From: Lachnospiraceae bacterium 28-4
GTDB lineage: Bacteria > Bacillota > Clostridia > Lachnospirales > Lachnospiraceae
Direction: 5' to 3'
NCBI GenBank assembly: GCA_000403275.2
Contig: KE159600.1
Location: 517,708-581,707, forward strand
Length of the DNA stretch: 64,000 nt
Shown here in pieces: positions 51,400 to 61,174 of this stretch (its first letter is position 1; every line of letters begins with the position of its first letter). The notes beneath the pieces were generated by a model, which saw only the letters and a program-made list of their open reading frames with translations, was not told the DNA's origin and searched no databases. Position numbers and translations under genes: made by a program.

Positions 51400-53166
51400 T
51401 TAAAGGTTCATCGCCCTGTACCGATTAAAGCAGGCGAAAATCTCCTGTTTTCTCGGCAATGCCAGTCCTGACGGAAGATAATCCCCCGGAACCACGCTCG
51501 CAAGCCCTTTCTGCTCCATCAACTTCATCAGCTTGCCGACGATCTCCTGCATACTGTCCTTTCCGTTGAACATATGGTTCTCCGCGTACGCCAGCAGATA
51601 TCCCAAAGCCGTCACCTGTTCGCTGTCTGCGATCTGCTCCACATAATGCAGGTTGACATTCTCTTTATTCAGGCTGACGCCTTCTTTTCCCATGCTTTTG
51701 ATTTTCACCCTGTTATCCCTGTTATCGCCATGGCCGCCTCGTCCTCCGCGCCCCATGTTCCTTTGCATATGGCCGCCATTATCCCTGCCGCCTTTTCCGG
51801 CCCGCGGCGCACGCCTGTAATCCGGCTCATCCGGTTCTTTTTCCGGAACGGATAAAGGCGGATATTTTTCCGCTTCCGCTTTCGCCAGAGAAGTGATCTC
51901 CATCGGCACATAATTATCCATCTGCACAATCCAGTCGGCAATGCTAAAGTAGGAACCCGAACTGCCCGCCACAACGATACAGGAGATTCCCTTCTTTTCA
52001 TAAAGGTAACGCGCCCTCTCAATAAACGGCGTAATCGGCTCCTTCTCTCTGTGAACCACCCTTTGCATCAGCTCATCCCGCACCATAAAATTCGTAGCGC
52101 ATGTATCTTCATCGATCAGCAATAGGGAAGTCCCGCTTTCCATCGCTTCGATCACATTCGCCGCCTGGGAAGTACTGCCGCTGGCATCCTCCGTATAAAA
52201 GCTCTTCGTTTCCTTTCCGTTCGGAAGATTATTGACAAACATGGAAATATCATCGTTTTTCACGCATCTTCCATCTTCCGCCCTGATTTTGACCGCATCG
52301 GAAACCGTCACCACATATTCTCTGCCGTCTCCGGCAATATGATTGTACACTCCCAGTTCCAGCGCTTTCAGCAGAGTGGATTTCCCGTGATATCCCCCTC
52401 CCACAATAAGGGTGATTCCTTTGCGGATACCCATTCCTTTCACCCTGCCCTTATGAGGCAGATCCATTTCCACTTCCATAGACTCCGGGGAACGGAAAAG
52501 TACGCTATTTTTCATCGGCCTGTCCGAAACTCCCGATTCCCTCGGAAGCACCGAACCGTTTGCTACAAAGGCAACCAACCCCATCTCTTCCAGCCTGTTT
52601 CGGATATATTCCCTGTCGTCCGCCAAAAATATGATTTTTTCCACTTCGCTTCCATTCAATTTCCGGTAAAATAATACATCCTGCACACATTTCGGCAAAA
52701 AGTCAAACAGAATCTTTATCAGTTCCGAAGAACAGATCGTCCTTCCATTCGCCGGAAAACCGACTTCCAGCCGAACCGCCAGTTTTCCCGACTTCGGATC
52801 AATCTCACAGGCCGTACGTTCCAGCACTTCCTGCCCCGGTCTGCTGACCGACATAAGCCCGCTCTTCCCGGAACCCTTTGCTTTAAAATTGTATTTATCC
52901 ACTTCGCTGCGGAACAGTCTCAGCAGATAATCCTGCAATGCGACTCTTCTCTCTTTCGTCTTATAATATTCCTCCGGAAAACCTGCCGTTTTTCCTTCTA
53001 TATGAATGCTTACCTTGGAAGGGGAAGCAAAAGGATCCCCCTGTACGTGGTCGATGGAAAGCATATAATTCCCAAAGCCGTAACTCCCTTTTGTATCCTT
53101 ATAAGCAGGATATCCCCTGCGGTCTATGTTTCTGAGCAATATTTGCAAATCCGATGATGTTTTCAT
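51400..53166 (-). CDS. ABC-class ATPase of unknown function with RGG-rich tract
   Basis: A 588-residue protein of the predicted ABC-class ATPase family (PF09818 type). Walker A GGGYHGKST is at 256-264; the signature-like region SGSTSQAANVIEAMESGTSLLLIDEDTCATNFMVRD contains Walker B LLLIDEDTC. Residues of about 445-490 are Gly/Arg-rich (GKGGRDNGGHMQRN and GRGGRGGHGDNRDNR), resembling RNA-binding RGG boxes, followed by a conserved helical C-terminus. No membrane segments, so not a transporter. Function unknown; nucleic acid binding is suggested only by the RGG tract. Confidence 0.85.
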   Translation of the reverse strand: MKTSSDLQILLRNIDRRGYPAYKDTKGSYGFGNYMLSIDHVQGDPFASPSKVSIHIEGKTAGFPEEYYKTKERRVALQDYLLRLFRSEVDKYNFKAKGSGKSGLMSVSRPGQEVLERTACEIDPKSGKLAVRLEVGFPANGRTICSSELIKILFDFLPKCVQDVLFYRKLNGSEVEKIIFLADDREYIRNRLEEMGLVAFVANGSVLPRESGVSDRPMKNSVLFRSPESMEVEMDLPHKGRVKGMGIRKGITLIVGGGYHGKSTLLKALELGVYNHIAGDGREYVVTVSDAVKIRAEDGRCVKNDDISMFVNNLPNGKETKSFYTEDASGSTSQAANVIEAMESGTSLLLIDEDTCATNFMVRDELMQRVVHREKEPITPFIERARYLYEKKGISCIVVAGSSGSYFSIADWIVQMDNYVPMEITSLAKAEAEKYPPLSVPEKEPDEPDYRRAPRAGKGGRDNGGHMQRNMGRGGRGGHGDNRDNRVKIKSMGKEGVSLNKENVNLHYVEQIADSEQVTALGYLLAYAENHMFNGKDSMQEIVGKLMKLMEQKGLASVVPGDYLPSGLALPRKQEIFACFNRYRAMNL

Positions 53167-53289
53167 TTATTGATCGTTCCCTTTCTGTTTCTGCTTCTAA
53201 CCAGTATTTTACATTCCTTTGTATTCTATACTGCATTGCGGCTGATCGTCAAGGTATTTTAAGATAGCGAAGATAGCGATAATTTCCAC

Positions 53290-56040
53290 TTATTTCACTG
53301 TGTGCCGAGTATGTTGCATTGACAACAAAGACTCCTTTATTGCATCATACAACTCCTCATACCCTATTGCGTTCAAGATCTTACGGTCAAATATTTCTCT
53401 ATTGGCATCCTTCAGTTCTTCTTCCGTATCCATAACATTACGATTTTTAATTTTGCCGAACAATTCCACAATCTCTAATGCATCCGCATCTGATATACTT
53501 TTAGGATTTATCATATATATATTTTTCAGCTTCGTGCTACTTGCATCCAATACACCTAATCCTCGGCCAAAACCGATTGCCTCAATTGCAAACATGCCAA
53601 ACAACGAATTCAATAATGCATGAATTAAATCTTTAGATATATTTGTATCCTTTATTAACATTCTTGTAAAACGCTGATCGACAAATGTACTCTCATTAAA
53701 TTTTGATACAAATAAACGTTTGTCAGGATTAAGCGCAGTCACAAAGTCTGCTTTTGTTGCATCATCCATTTCATACCAAAAATTTCCCGGACGTTTTAAT
53801 GCCTCCGGTAACAATTTACCTGTTCCATTTCTAATATTTTCAAATCTTTCAATCCAATTCAAAGCCCCTATATGCCCCAATTTCCGTAACTCATCTTTAG
53901 ATTTATGACAGCAAAATGCAACAATATCCGTTTGCGCTACATATGATTTTAATAATGCCGGGTTTTTAAGCACCGGTTTAATATACTCCTTTTCAATTCC
54001 GTTGTTTTCCGACGGGTAAAATAAACTGTTCCATCCCCTGCGCTCACCTCTTTTTACAGTAAGAACTTCTCCAATCGGAATTAAACATCCCTCCAATCTA
54101 TTAACCCATGATACGTCGTGAAATAAGGTATTTAAAGCTATTCCCTTGTTCATAATTTTTTCAATCGTTTCAATAGAATAATTTTTAACAGAAGCCACTA
54201 TGCTGTCAATTTCTTCTCCAAGCACAATGCTATTTACGATTGTTTCCTTCTCACTGACACTCATTTGTTCTATGTCTTTATTAATCATCCAAAAATTTAT
54301 TTTTAAATTTGGATTCGGTTTCATAATTTCTTTCTTTTGTAATACTAATAGCGTCGCCACAACATCTGCATTCTTAAACCAACGTTTACAATTACTTATT
54401 ACCACCGCACGAATATCATAATAATACTGCAACGCACCGAAAAATTTCCTGCCAATATCTGTACCCAGCCATGAATTTGATAAAATGATTCCTAATCGTC
54501 CACCAATGGTTAATAATTCATACAGTTTAAATGGCAAATAATTATATAAATCCGTCTTCCCCAAAGTAAATTCTATACCCGTATTCGCTTTAACCTGCCG
54601 CCTATACTCACTCATATACTCTACTTCATCAACAGCTATTTTATTATACTCAACAAATGGCAAATTAGAAATAACAGCACCAAAACCAGGAATCTCTTTC
54701 TCAATTCTGCTACCATCGACCGGACTTTTTATTTCTATTCTATCTTTGGTTCTTACTGCAAATACATCTGATTGAAATATATTTAGTGGAATATTCAGCG
54801 CTTCCATATTCGTTACCGCAATGTTTGCAATCTGCAATGGATATGCATATTTATCAGATATCCATGTAGTTTTAAATGCCATTTCCGAACTACGTAATCT
54901 TTCTGTTTTATTCTTTATTATCGCCCTTGCTATTGTACCTGTTCCTGCACATAAATCTGCACACTCATCATTCCAGTTATTAACAGTTATTTGGCAAAGC
55001 AAATCCGCCAAACAATACGGTGTCGCATATTGCCCTCTTATTTCTCTCTTCGTTGTATTAACTGTTTTTTCCAATATTTCTTGTAAAACCGTCTGGTCAA
55101 TTTTTTCTATCTTATTTTCAACCAAAAATTGATTGTAATCCACAATATCTATCCATGTATCTTCCGGTACAATTTCATTATACTCCAATTTCTTAAATAC
55201 ATTGTAAAAATCCCCTTCTTCTATAATCTCGTCTATTATCGCATTTCCATCCGACGGGGTAGAGGCATGATCAATTCTGGCTATCTTATAAGCACAATTA
55301 TGATATCTCTTTATAGTATTGGCAAACATAATTCTATTTGTCCAGTTTAGCAAAATAGTTTTTGCATATGCCGAATACATATTATTCTCATCTTTATCGT
55401 ACTCTTCGTGAAAAGCATTCCACCATACTTTTAAACGGCTCTCCATCATCATGTTGCTACTTACTTCTAAAATAAGATTTTCTGCAACTAAATCCTTATT
55501 CCTTTGGATTATTTGTGTCATCAGTCCATCGGATATTGTTCTTTCAATAGATGATGCTGATATTGTTCCATTAATAAAATATTCGTTTACTGTCATTACA
55601 ATATCTTTTATAATTGGCAACCATTCCGCTTTATATATAATTACATCTTCACGATTTTTTATATGATTTGTTCCACTCCATACCCTAACTTCCTTAAAAT
55701 CACCTTCCACATTTTTCACATATAATTTTCCGTATGTAAAGTTCCAAATTACAAAGCTATTCAAATCTAAAGCAGTTGCTTTTCTTGCAGCATCTTTTAC
55801 CAATGCTTCATCCGTAATTAACACATCCGGCATCTTGAGTTCCCATCCCTGCAAAATCCTATTTTGTGCCTCATCTCCATACAGCAAAACATCTGGAAAC
55901 ATACTTTTCTTATTTACAGAAAGCGTACTCTCTCCACCTACATTTTTAATCTTCAGATCCATTCCCTTAAGCATTACTTTTATTTCCGAAATAACAACTA
56001 TCGCCCAGCTTCTTTCATTACGTCTGACTATTGTTCCCAT
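53290..56040 (-). CDS. Type IIG-like restriction-modification protein (nuclease + N6-adenine methyltransferase)
   Basis: A 916-residue protein. The N-terminal 110 residues have a PD-(D/E)XK pattern (P49-D50, then W-E67-L-K69), suggesting the cleavage domain. A helical spacer leads to the methyltransferase: motif I ADLCAGTGT near 361-369 (SAM binding) and motif IV N459-L-P-F462 (adenine-specific NPPF variant), followed by a C-terminal target-recognition-like region. One polypeptide would cut and modify the same site. GGAGAG lies about 9 bases before the ATG. AT-rich relative to neighbours; 6 bases after the companion methyltransferase gene. Alternative: a solitary Eco57I-like methylase. Confidence 0.82.
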   Translation of the reverse strand: MGTIVRRNERSWAIVVISEIKVMLKGMDLKIKNVGGESTLSVNKKSMFPDVLLYGDEAQNRILQGWELKMPDVLITDEALVKDAARKATALDLNSFVIWNFTYGKLYVKNVEGDFKEVRVWSGTNHIKNREDVIIYKAEWLPIIKDIVMTVNEYFINGTISASSIERTISDGLMTQIIQRNKDLVAENLILEVSSNMMMESRLKVWWNAFHEEYDKDENNMYSAYAKTILLNWTNRIMFANTIKRYHNCAYKIARIDHASTPSDGNAIIDEIIEEGDFYNVFKKLEYNEIVPEDTWIDIVDYNQFLVENKIEKIDQTVLQEILEKTVNTTKREIRGQYATPYCLADLLCQITVNNWNDECADLCAGTGTIARAIIKNKTERLRSSEMAFKTTWISDKYAYPLQIANIAVTNMEALNIPLNIFQSDVFAVRTKDRIEIKSPVDGSRIEKEIPGFGAVISNLPFVEYNKIAVDEVEYMSEYRRQVKANTGIEFTLGKTDLYNYLPFKLYELLTIGGRLGIILSNSWLGTDIGRKFFGALQYYYDIRAVVISNCKRWFKNADVVATLLVLQKKEIMKPNPNLKINFWMINKDIEQMSVSEKETIVNSIVLGEEIDSIVASVKNYSIETIEKIMNKGIALNTLFHDVSWVNRLEGCLIPIGEVLTVKRGERRGWNSLFYPSENNGIEKEYIKPVLKNPALLKSYVAQTDIVAFCCHKSKDELRKLGHIGALNWIERFENIRNGTGKLLPEALKRPGNFWYEMDDATKADFVTALNPDKRLFVSKFNESTFVDQRFTRMLIKDTNISKDLIHALLNSLFGMFAIEAIGFGRGLGVLDASSTKLKNIYMINPKSISDADALEIVELFGKIKNRNVMDTEEELKDANREIFDRKILNAIGYEELYDAIKESLLSMQHTRHTVK

Positions 56041-56046
56041 ACGCAG

Positions 56047-56904
56047 CTATCTCTCCTTAAACTCTAAAATGAGATTCTGTTCTTTTATATATTTACGAGT
56101 CTTTTTGTCTAATTGCTCCCACGCCAAAAATAATCTCCTTTTAGCAACATCTATGTAATCTATTTCTTCCCTTTTAAACAAAGCAACATTTTCATTTTTT
56201 TCAATACCTATAAAATTTCTTCCTTCCATTAAGGCAGCAACCAGGAATGATCCACTGCCAAAAGTATTATCCAATACCACATCTCCAGGATTGGTATATG
56301 TACGTATCATATATCTTCCTAATTCTATTGGCTTTTGCGTTGGATGCAATACTGCTCCCTCACATTCAGCCGTTTTAACATATATGATATCCGTAGGGTA
56401 ACGCTCCCCTTCACTTGCCACATGAACTGGTTCAAAATCACCATAATTTCCACATAATTGATTTTTTCTTGTCCCTTTATCATATGGCTCTCCTTGTGTC
56501 ATTTGTGGATGATACGTCGGTTGTTTTTTATAAAAAACGCACACATCTTCATGTTTTCGTAACGGCTGCTTCTTAGCATTCAGGAAATTTGTAGGTTTTG
56601 ATTTTTCCCAAACCCACTTATATTTATAGATATTCGGTTGGCTTAAAATTAATTTTGCCGTAAAAACCCCATTGGAGGTTAATACAATAGCCCCATTCGG
56701 CTTAATAACCCGATTATACTGCTTCCACAATTCATCTAAAGAAATATAACAATCCCATTCATTTTGTGTCATTCCATACGGCAAGTCACAAAGAACCATA
56801 TCTACACTTCTATCTGGAATCTTATTCATATATTGAAGGCAATCTCCTTCAAAAAGCTTATTTATTACTTCATCCATAATAACCGGCCCATCTGTTTTTT
56901 TCAT
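56047..56904 (-). CDS. DNA adenine methyltransferase (beta-class)
   Basis: A 285-residue N6-adenine or N4-cytosine methyltransferase. Motif IV is D40-L-P-Y43, followed by GMTQNEWD typical of this group; the SAM-binding motif I (VLDNTFGSGSFLVAALMEGRNFIGIEKN) lies near the C-terminal side, the beta-type order. AAGGAG precedes the ATG. Probably protects host DNA at the second strand or site of the restriction system downstream. Codon use is AT-rich, as in its neighbour. Confidence 0.88.
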   Translation of the reverse strand: MKKTDGPVIMDEVINKLFEGDCLQYMNKIPDRSVDMVLCDLPYGMTQNEWDCYISLDELWKQYNRVIKPNGAIVLTSNGVFTAKLILSQPNIYKYKWVWEKSKPTNFLNAKKQPLRKHEDVCVFYKKQPTYHPQMTQGEPYDKGTRKNQLCGNYGDFEPVHVASEGERYPTDIIYVKTAECEGAVLHPTQKPIELGRYMIRTYTNPGDVVLDNTFGSGSFLVAALMEGRNFIGIEKNENVALFKREEIDYIDVAKRRLFLAWEQLDKKTRKYIKEQNLILEFKER

Positions 56905-57180
56905 AAAACCGCTCCTTCAAGTTATAAATCTATTTGATGTATAATAGCACACCTTTATATCGAACACAAGTTCTTTTTTGTTTTTTCCACAACTTGCATT
57001 GAAATAATTTTACCACATCATTAATATTCTTTTCCATAAAATAATCCCAAACATATCATTATCAAAATTCATATCCAGCAAAATATATGACTTTTCTTTC
57101 ATACCTATCCGATAGACAAGGTAAAATGATTATGCTAAAATTATTGAAACAATAAATTAAAATATTAAGGAGTCACAATT

Positions 57181-57345
57181 ATGAAACGCTTTAAGAAAAC
57201 TTATAGTCAGGGAACAGTCAATGTCACAGAAATTTGGGTCGACACAGAAACAGGTATTAATTATCTGTTTCACTTTAACGGAGCAGCGGCAGGATTTACG
57301 CCCTTACTTGACAAAGAGGGAAAACCAGTCGTAACACGGCAATAA
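57181..57345 (+). CDS. DUF6440-like small protein
   Basis: A 54-residue ORF too short for common cutoffs. Sequence features: MKRFKKTYSQGTVNVTEIWV at the start, then DTETGINYLF and GFTPLLDKEGKPV, the pattern of the DUF6440 family of short soluble Firmicute proteins. AAGGAG lies 9 bases before the ATG and a GC-rich hairpin follows. Function unknown. Confidence 0.75.
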   Translation: MKRFKKTYSQGTVNVTEIWVDTETGINYLFHFNGAAAGFTPLLDKEGKPVVTRQ

Positions 57346-57361
57346 ACCCCAAGCGAACAGC

Positions 57362-57392
57362 AGCGGCCAAATCCTCCAACGGATTGGCCGCC
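57362..57392. terminator. GC-rich hairpin between DUF6440-like gene and lacM
   Basis: GCGGCCAAATCC pairs with GGATTGGCCGC (one bulged A) around a short loop. The T tract is weak on both sides; it may serve the two converging genes. Confidence 0.5.
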
Positions 57393-57420
57393 TTGTAATT
57401 ATGAAAATAAACTCTTTCTA

Positions 57421-58440
57421 CTATTCTTTATCTTTTATCTTCATCGAAAAGCGAAACTCAATGTCAGCCTCAGCATCGATCCAATATTTTTCCTCCACAT
57501 CCGTTCCCCAGCTGTCGATACCTCCTACTCCGCGAACCGCGCCGTAGATGCAGAAGACTGTCCGGCGGGGAGGGGGAAGCTCTTCCTGATGAGTGGCGTT
57601 CTCCAGCTCCGAAGCGGTATAGGGCAGACAAGAAAAAGCCAGATTTCCCAAATCGAAATGCAGCACCGACATTTCTTTGCCTCCCCTGCTATTATCCAGG
57701 CCATTGCTTCTATATATTTCCACCCACTTCGTATCCATATGGACGCCGCAGTCCTGGGGAACCAGGTAAGGAGTGACCGGAAGCCCCTGTACTTCATAGA
57801 TACCCTGTATGCCCCCGGCCTTTCTGTCGGGATAGGTCTCCCCGGACAAGCCTTCATATCGGAACCGATCCGCACAAGTAGGCATCACAAAGCGTATGCC
57901 AAAAGCCGGAAGCTGGGGGAGTCCCTTTAATCCATAATAATGTACATCTGTACGGATCTCCCCGTCCCCCGTCATCTCATAGGCAACACAAACCTTTGTT
58001 GCAGGATTCGTAACCGTTTCATAAGTATAAGTAATTTTTACCCGTTCCGCTTCAGGAACACCGGCCACATACCGGTTATTTTCCGGCGCACAGGGAAGCG
58101 GGATATCCTCTCCGTTCACCGCCACAGCAATGCCAGTGCATTTAATGAACATATCCGCCGCCAGCCACATCCCGCTTTTTAGCGGAAACCCGCTTCCCCT
58201 GTCATTGTCCGTCGCCGCCCTCCAGAATGTGGGCCGGGGGGATCGGTACAGCCATTCCCGCCCGTCGATAGCAAGCGATTCCATGCCATGTGCTGCATAA
58301 GAAAAAATATAATGGAATTCCGTTCCCCTATATGTTCCCCTGACTCCCAGTGTTACATCGCCATAAATTACTTGCAGCAAACCCGTTCCGCCCTCCGCTC
58401 CTTTTTCCTCCTGATGTTTCCCTTTACTCATATCGCCCAT
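57421..58440 (-). CDS. lacM: Beta-galactosidase small subunit (LacM type)
   Basis: A 339-residue protein corresponding to the C-terminal beta-sandwich part of GH2 beta-galactosidase (domain 5), with SPRPTFWRAATDNDRGSGF near residue 67 and GIRFVMPTCADRFRYEGLSG further on. It has no catalytic residues of its own; in lactobacilli LacL and LacM form the active heterodimer. Its start overlaps the end of lacL by 17 bases, so expression is coupled. Confidence 0.88.
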   Translation of the reverse strand: MGDMSKGKHQEEKGAEGGTGLLQVIYGDVTLGVRGTYRGTEFHYIFSYAAHGMESLAIDGREWLYRSPRPTFWRAATDNDRGSGFPLKSGMWLAADMFIKCTGIAVAVNGEDIPLPCAPENNRYVAGVPEAERVKITYTYETVTNPATKVCVAYEMTGDGEIRTDVHYYGLKGLPQLPAFGIRFVMPTCADRFRYEGLSGETYPDRKAGGIQGIYEVQGLPVTPYLVPQDCGVHMDTKWVEIYRSNGLDNSRGGKEMSVLHFDLGNLAFSCLPYTASELENATHQEELPPPRRTVFCIYGAVRGVGGIDSWGTDVEEKYWIDAEADIEFRFSMKIKDKE

Positions 58441-60328
58441 AGTAATACCTCACCTCCTGCATAGCCGGTTTTTCCGTTCGGTCTGCAAACACAATGCCGT
58501 TCCCGGAAAACTCGTAGTCGGAAGGCCGGTCGTCAAAATCCCCTCCATATCTCAACACTTTTCTTCCGGTCACCTCATCCTCCACCAAAATTGCCTGATC
58601 GATATAATCCCAGATAAATCCTCCCTGGTACATCTCATATTCATCCAGCAGTTTCATGTAAGAATCCATTCCCCCTAACGAATTGCCCATATCGTGCATA
58701 TACTCGCAAAGAAGAAACGGCTTCTTCGGATCATTTTCCAAATATTCCCGGATTTGCTCCGGCGGCGCATACATACGGCTTTCCACATCGGAAACGGTAT
58801 CTTCATAAGCCCGGTTATGGAAGACTCCCTCATAATGCACCAGCCTTCCGTCTCGTTTTTCTTTCAAATACCGGTTCATGGCCTCTATGTTGCCGCCCGC
58901 ATAAGACTCATTGCCCAAAGACCAAAATAAAATAGAAACGTGGTTTTTGAATAATTCAAAATTACTTTTCACGCGATCCAATACCGCTTCCTTCCACTGT
59001 GGCAGAGAACCGGGAACATTCCATGACGGCTCGCATACCCCCATCTTCTGCCAGGAGCCGTGGGATTCCAGATTTGCCTCCGCCATCATATAGACCCCGT
59101 TTCTGTCACATAAACCATACCACGGCATCTGATTCGGATAATGGCAGGTGCGCACAGCATTGATGTGATTGGATATCAAGCAGTCCATATCCTTCCGCAT
59201 TTCCTCCATTCCAATGCATCTGCCCTTTTCCGCACTCCACTCATGCCGGTTTACACCGTTTATCACCAAACGCTTTCCATTCAAAAAAATAACCTTGTCC
59301 CTGATCTCTATCGTTCGAAATCCAATCGAGTAAGGGACAACCTCCACCAGTTCATCCCCTTCGTCGTATAAACGGATCAGCAGGGAATACAAAACAGGAT
59401 TCTTATTTTCCCAGGGAATCACCTTACCCAAGGTCTTCTTCGGCATCCTGCCACATATTTCTTCCCTTTCGCCCGACGGCAAATCCATCCCATAATGCAG
59501 CAAACAATTTCCGCCCCGGTCTTCCAGGCTGATTTCCGCCCGTCCGAAACACCCTTGCTCCATGGAAACCATTATTTCCGCCGCCAGTCTTCCCGTTCCG
59601 CCTTCCTCCAGTTCCGGCAAAACCCACAAGTCTTCCACATGCATTTTGGGTTTTGCATACAATGTTACGTTTCGGAAAATCCCGAAAAATCGAAAAAAAT
59701 CCTGGTCTTCCAAAAAAGACGCGCTGCTTCTTTTGTGTACTTCTACCGCAAGCACATTTCTTTTTTCTTTCAAATAGGGAGTCAGGTCGAATTCCGAAGG
59801 AGTGAAACTGTCCTCGGCATATCCTACAAAGCTTCCGTTCAGCCATAAGTACATCGCCTGTTCCACCCCTTCGAAGCAGATAATCACCCGTTGCCCCAGA
59901 AGCCCCTCCTCCAAGTCAAATTCCTTCATATAAGAACCTACTGGATTATAAGCAGCCTGGCTGAACATCCCTTTCCATTCCGCCCGGTTTTCCAGACTAT
60001 AAGCCGGCCTTCGGTATACATGTCCTTCCCACGGATACATCGTATTAATATAGTGGATTTTGTCATACCCCGCCATTTCAATATGGCAGGGTACCGCAAT
60101 TTCATCAAAATCCCCATAGTCAAAGCCTTCCTTATAAAATTCCGCCGGCCGCGACGCCGCATTCACAGAATAGCGGAATTTCCACATGCCGTTTAAAGAC
60201 TGCTCCAAAGAGCTTCTCCCTTCTTCCATCTCCTCCATGCTCTTATAAAAACGATGGTCGCTATGGGCCGGAAGCCGGTTGACCCGGAACACCTCCGGGT
60301 CATCCAGCCAGTTGATCTCTGCTTTCAT
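58424..60328 (-). CDS. lacL: Beta-galactosidase large subunit (LacL type, GH2)
   Basis: A 634-residue GH2 enzyme hydrolysing beta-galactosides such as lactose. It contains the sugar-binding domain, immunoglobulin-like domain and TIM barrel, with acid/base Glu in LFWSLGNES and nucleophile Glu in FLLCEYMHDMGNS; the sequence ends where domain 5 would start in single-chain LacZ. No signal peptide, so intracellular, fed by the adjacent ABC importer. Terminates inside the lacM start region. Confidence 0.92.
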   Translation of the reverse strand: MKAEINWLDDPEVFRVNRLPAHSDHRFYKSMEEMEEGRSSLEQSLNGMWKFRYSVNAASRPAEFYKEGFDYGDFDEIAVPCHIEMAGYDKIHYINTMYPWEGHVYRRPAYSLENRAEWKGMFSQAAYNPVGSYMKEFDLEEGLLGQRVIICFEGVEQAMYLWLNGSFVGYAEDSFTPSEFDLTPYLKEKRNVLAVEVHKRSSASFLEDQDFFRFFGIFRNVTLYAKPKMHVEDLWVLPELEEGGTGRLAAEIMVSMEQGCFGRAEISLEDRGGNCLLHYGMDLPSGEREEICGRMPKKTLGKVIPWENKNPVLYSLLIRLYDEGDELVEVVPYSIGFRTIEIRDKVIFLNGKRLVINGVNRHEWSAEKGRCIGMEEMRKDMDCLISNHINAVRTCHYPNQMPWYGLCDRNGVYMMAEANLESHGSWQKMGVCEPSWNVPGSLPQWKEAVLDRVKSNFELFKNHVSILFWSLGNESYAGGNIEAMNRYLKEKRDGRLVHYEGVFHNRAYEDTVSDVESRMYAPPEQIREYLENDPKKPFLLCEYMHDMGNSLGGMDSYMKLLDEYEMYQGGFIWDYIDQAILVEDEVTGRKVLRYGGDFDDRPSDYEFSGNGIVFADRTEKPAMQEVRYYYGRYE

Positions 60329-60338
60329 GCCTTTCCTC

Positions 60339-61172
60339 CTATTCCTTCACGGCTCCCGCCGCTACTCCCGCCAGAATATACTTCTGGAAGAAAATATAAA
60401 TGGCTATCGTCGGAATCATAATGATAATGATGCCGGCCGCCAAAGTCTGCCACGATCCTTGCTGGGCATTGGCATAATTCATTAAAAAAGTCGCCAAAGT
60501 GCGCAGCTTGTTTTTCGGCATATACAAATACGGAATATACATATCGTTAATAATATTGATGGCCTTAATAATGCAGACCGTAGCCGTAGCCGGCGCCAGC
60601 AGCGGGAAGATGATTTTTACAAACAACCCGAAATAAGAACACCCGTCCAGCAGCGCCGCCTCGTCCAGCGACACCGACAAACCGGAAATAAACTGCCGGT
60701 AAATATAAAGCTGCATCAAATTGGAAGCCACATAAATAACGATAGGTGCCCATATGGTATTGTAAAGATGCAGCCCCTGAATCACCTGAAACCGGGCGAT
60801 CTCTGTTACAAAAGTAGGGATCAGCATCCCCATAAAAAACAATCCTACTACGATCTTCTTTCCCTTAAACTGGAAACGTTCGATAATAAAAGCCGTTACC
60901 GTGCCGAACATGACATTAAAGAAAAGGGAAATCACTAATATAATACCCGTATTCCGAAACCCAAGCAATAAATATTTATCCGTCAATACATCCTGAAAGT
61001 TTTCAAACGTTACCCTGTCCCATGCCGGCAGAAGCAGCGGCGAAGTTGTCGCCATATCCGCTTTCGTCTTCAATGCCGCGAAAAAAGTAAGAAGTATGGG
61101 AGCAAGCACGATGGCAACCATGCAAAGGCATATGATTTGTTTGAAAGTCTGCGTCAACACCTTTTTCTGCAT
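60339..61172 (-). CDS. Sugar ABC permease (MalG type)
   Basis: A 277-residue permease with six predicted helices and the EAA loop SLDEAALLDGCSYFGLFVKIIFPLLAPA. Complete N-terminus with first helix, in contrast to the truncated permease at 10.7 kb. Follows malF-type gene by 2 bases and precedes lacL by 10, so it probably imports a galactoside. ATPase not encoded here; UgpC/MsmX is the likely energiser. Confidence 0.92.
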   Translation of the reverse strand: MQKKVLTQTFKQIICLCMVAIVLAPILLTFFAALKTKADMATTSPLLLPAWDRVTFENFQDVLTDKYLLLGFRNTGIILVISLFFNVMFGTVTAFIIERFQFKGKKIVVGLFFMGMLIPTFVTEIARFQVIQGLHLYNTIWAPIVIYVASNLMQLYIYRQFISGLSVSLDEAALLDGCSYFGLFVKIIFPLLAPATATVCIIKAINIINDMYIPYLYMPKNKLRTLATFLMNYANAQQGSWQTLAAGIIIIMIPTIAIYIFFQKYILAGVAAGAVKE

Positions 61173-61174
61173 AT

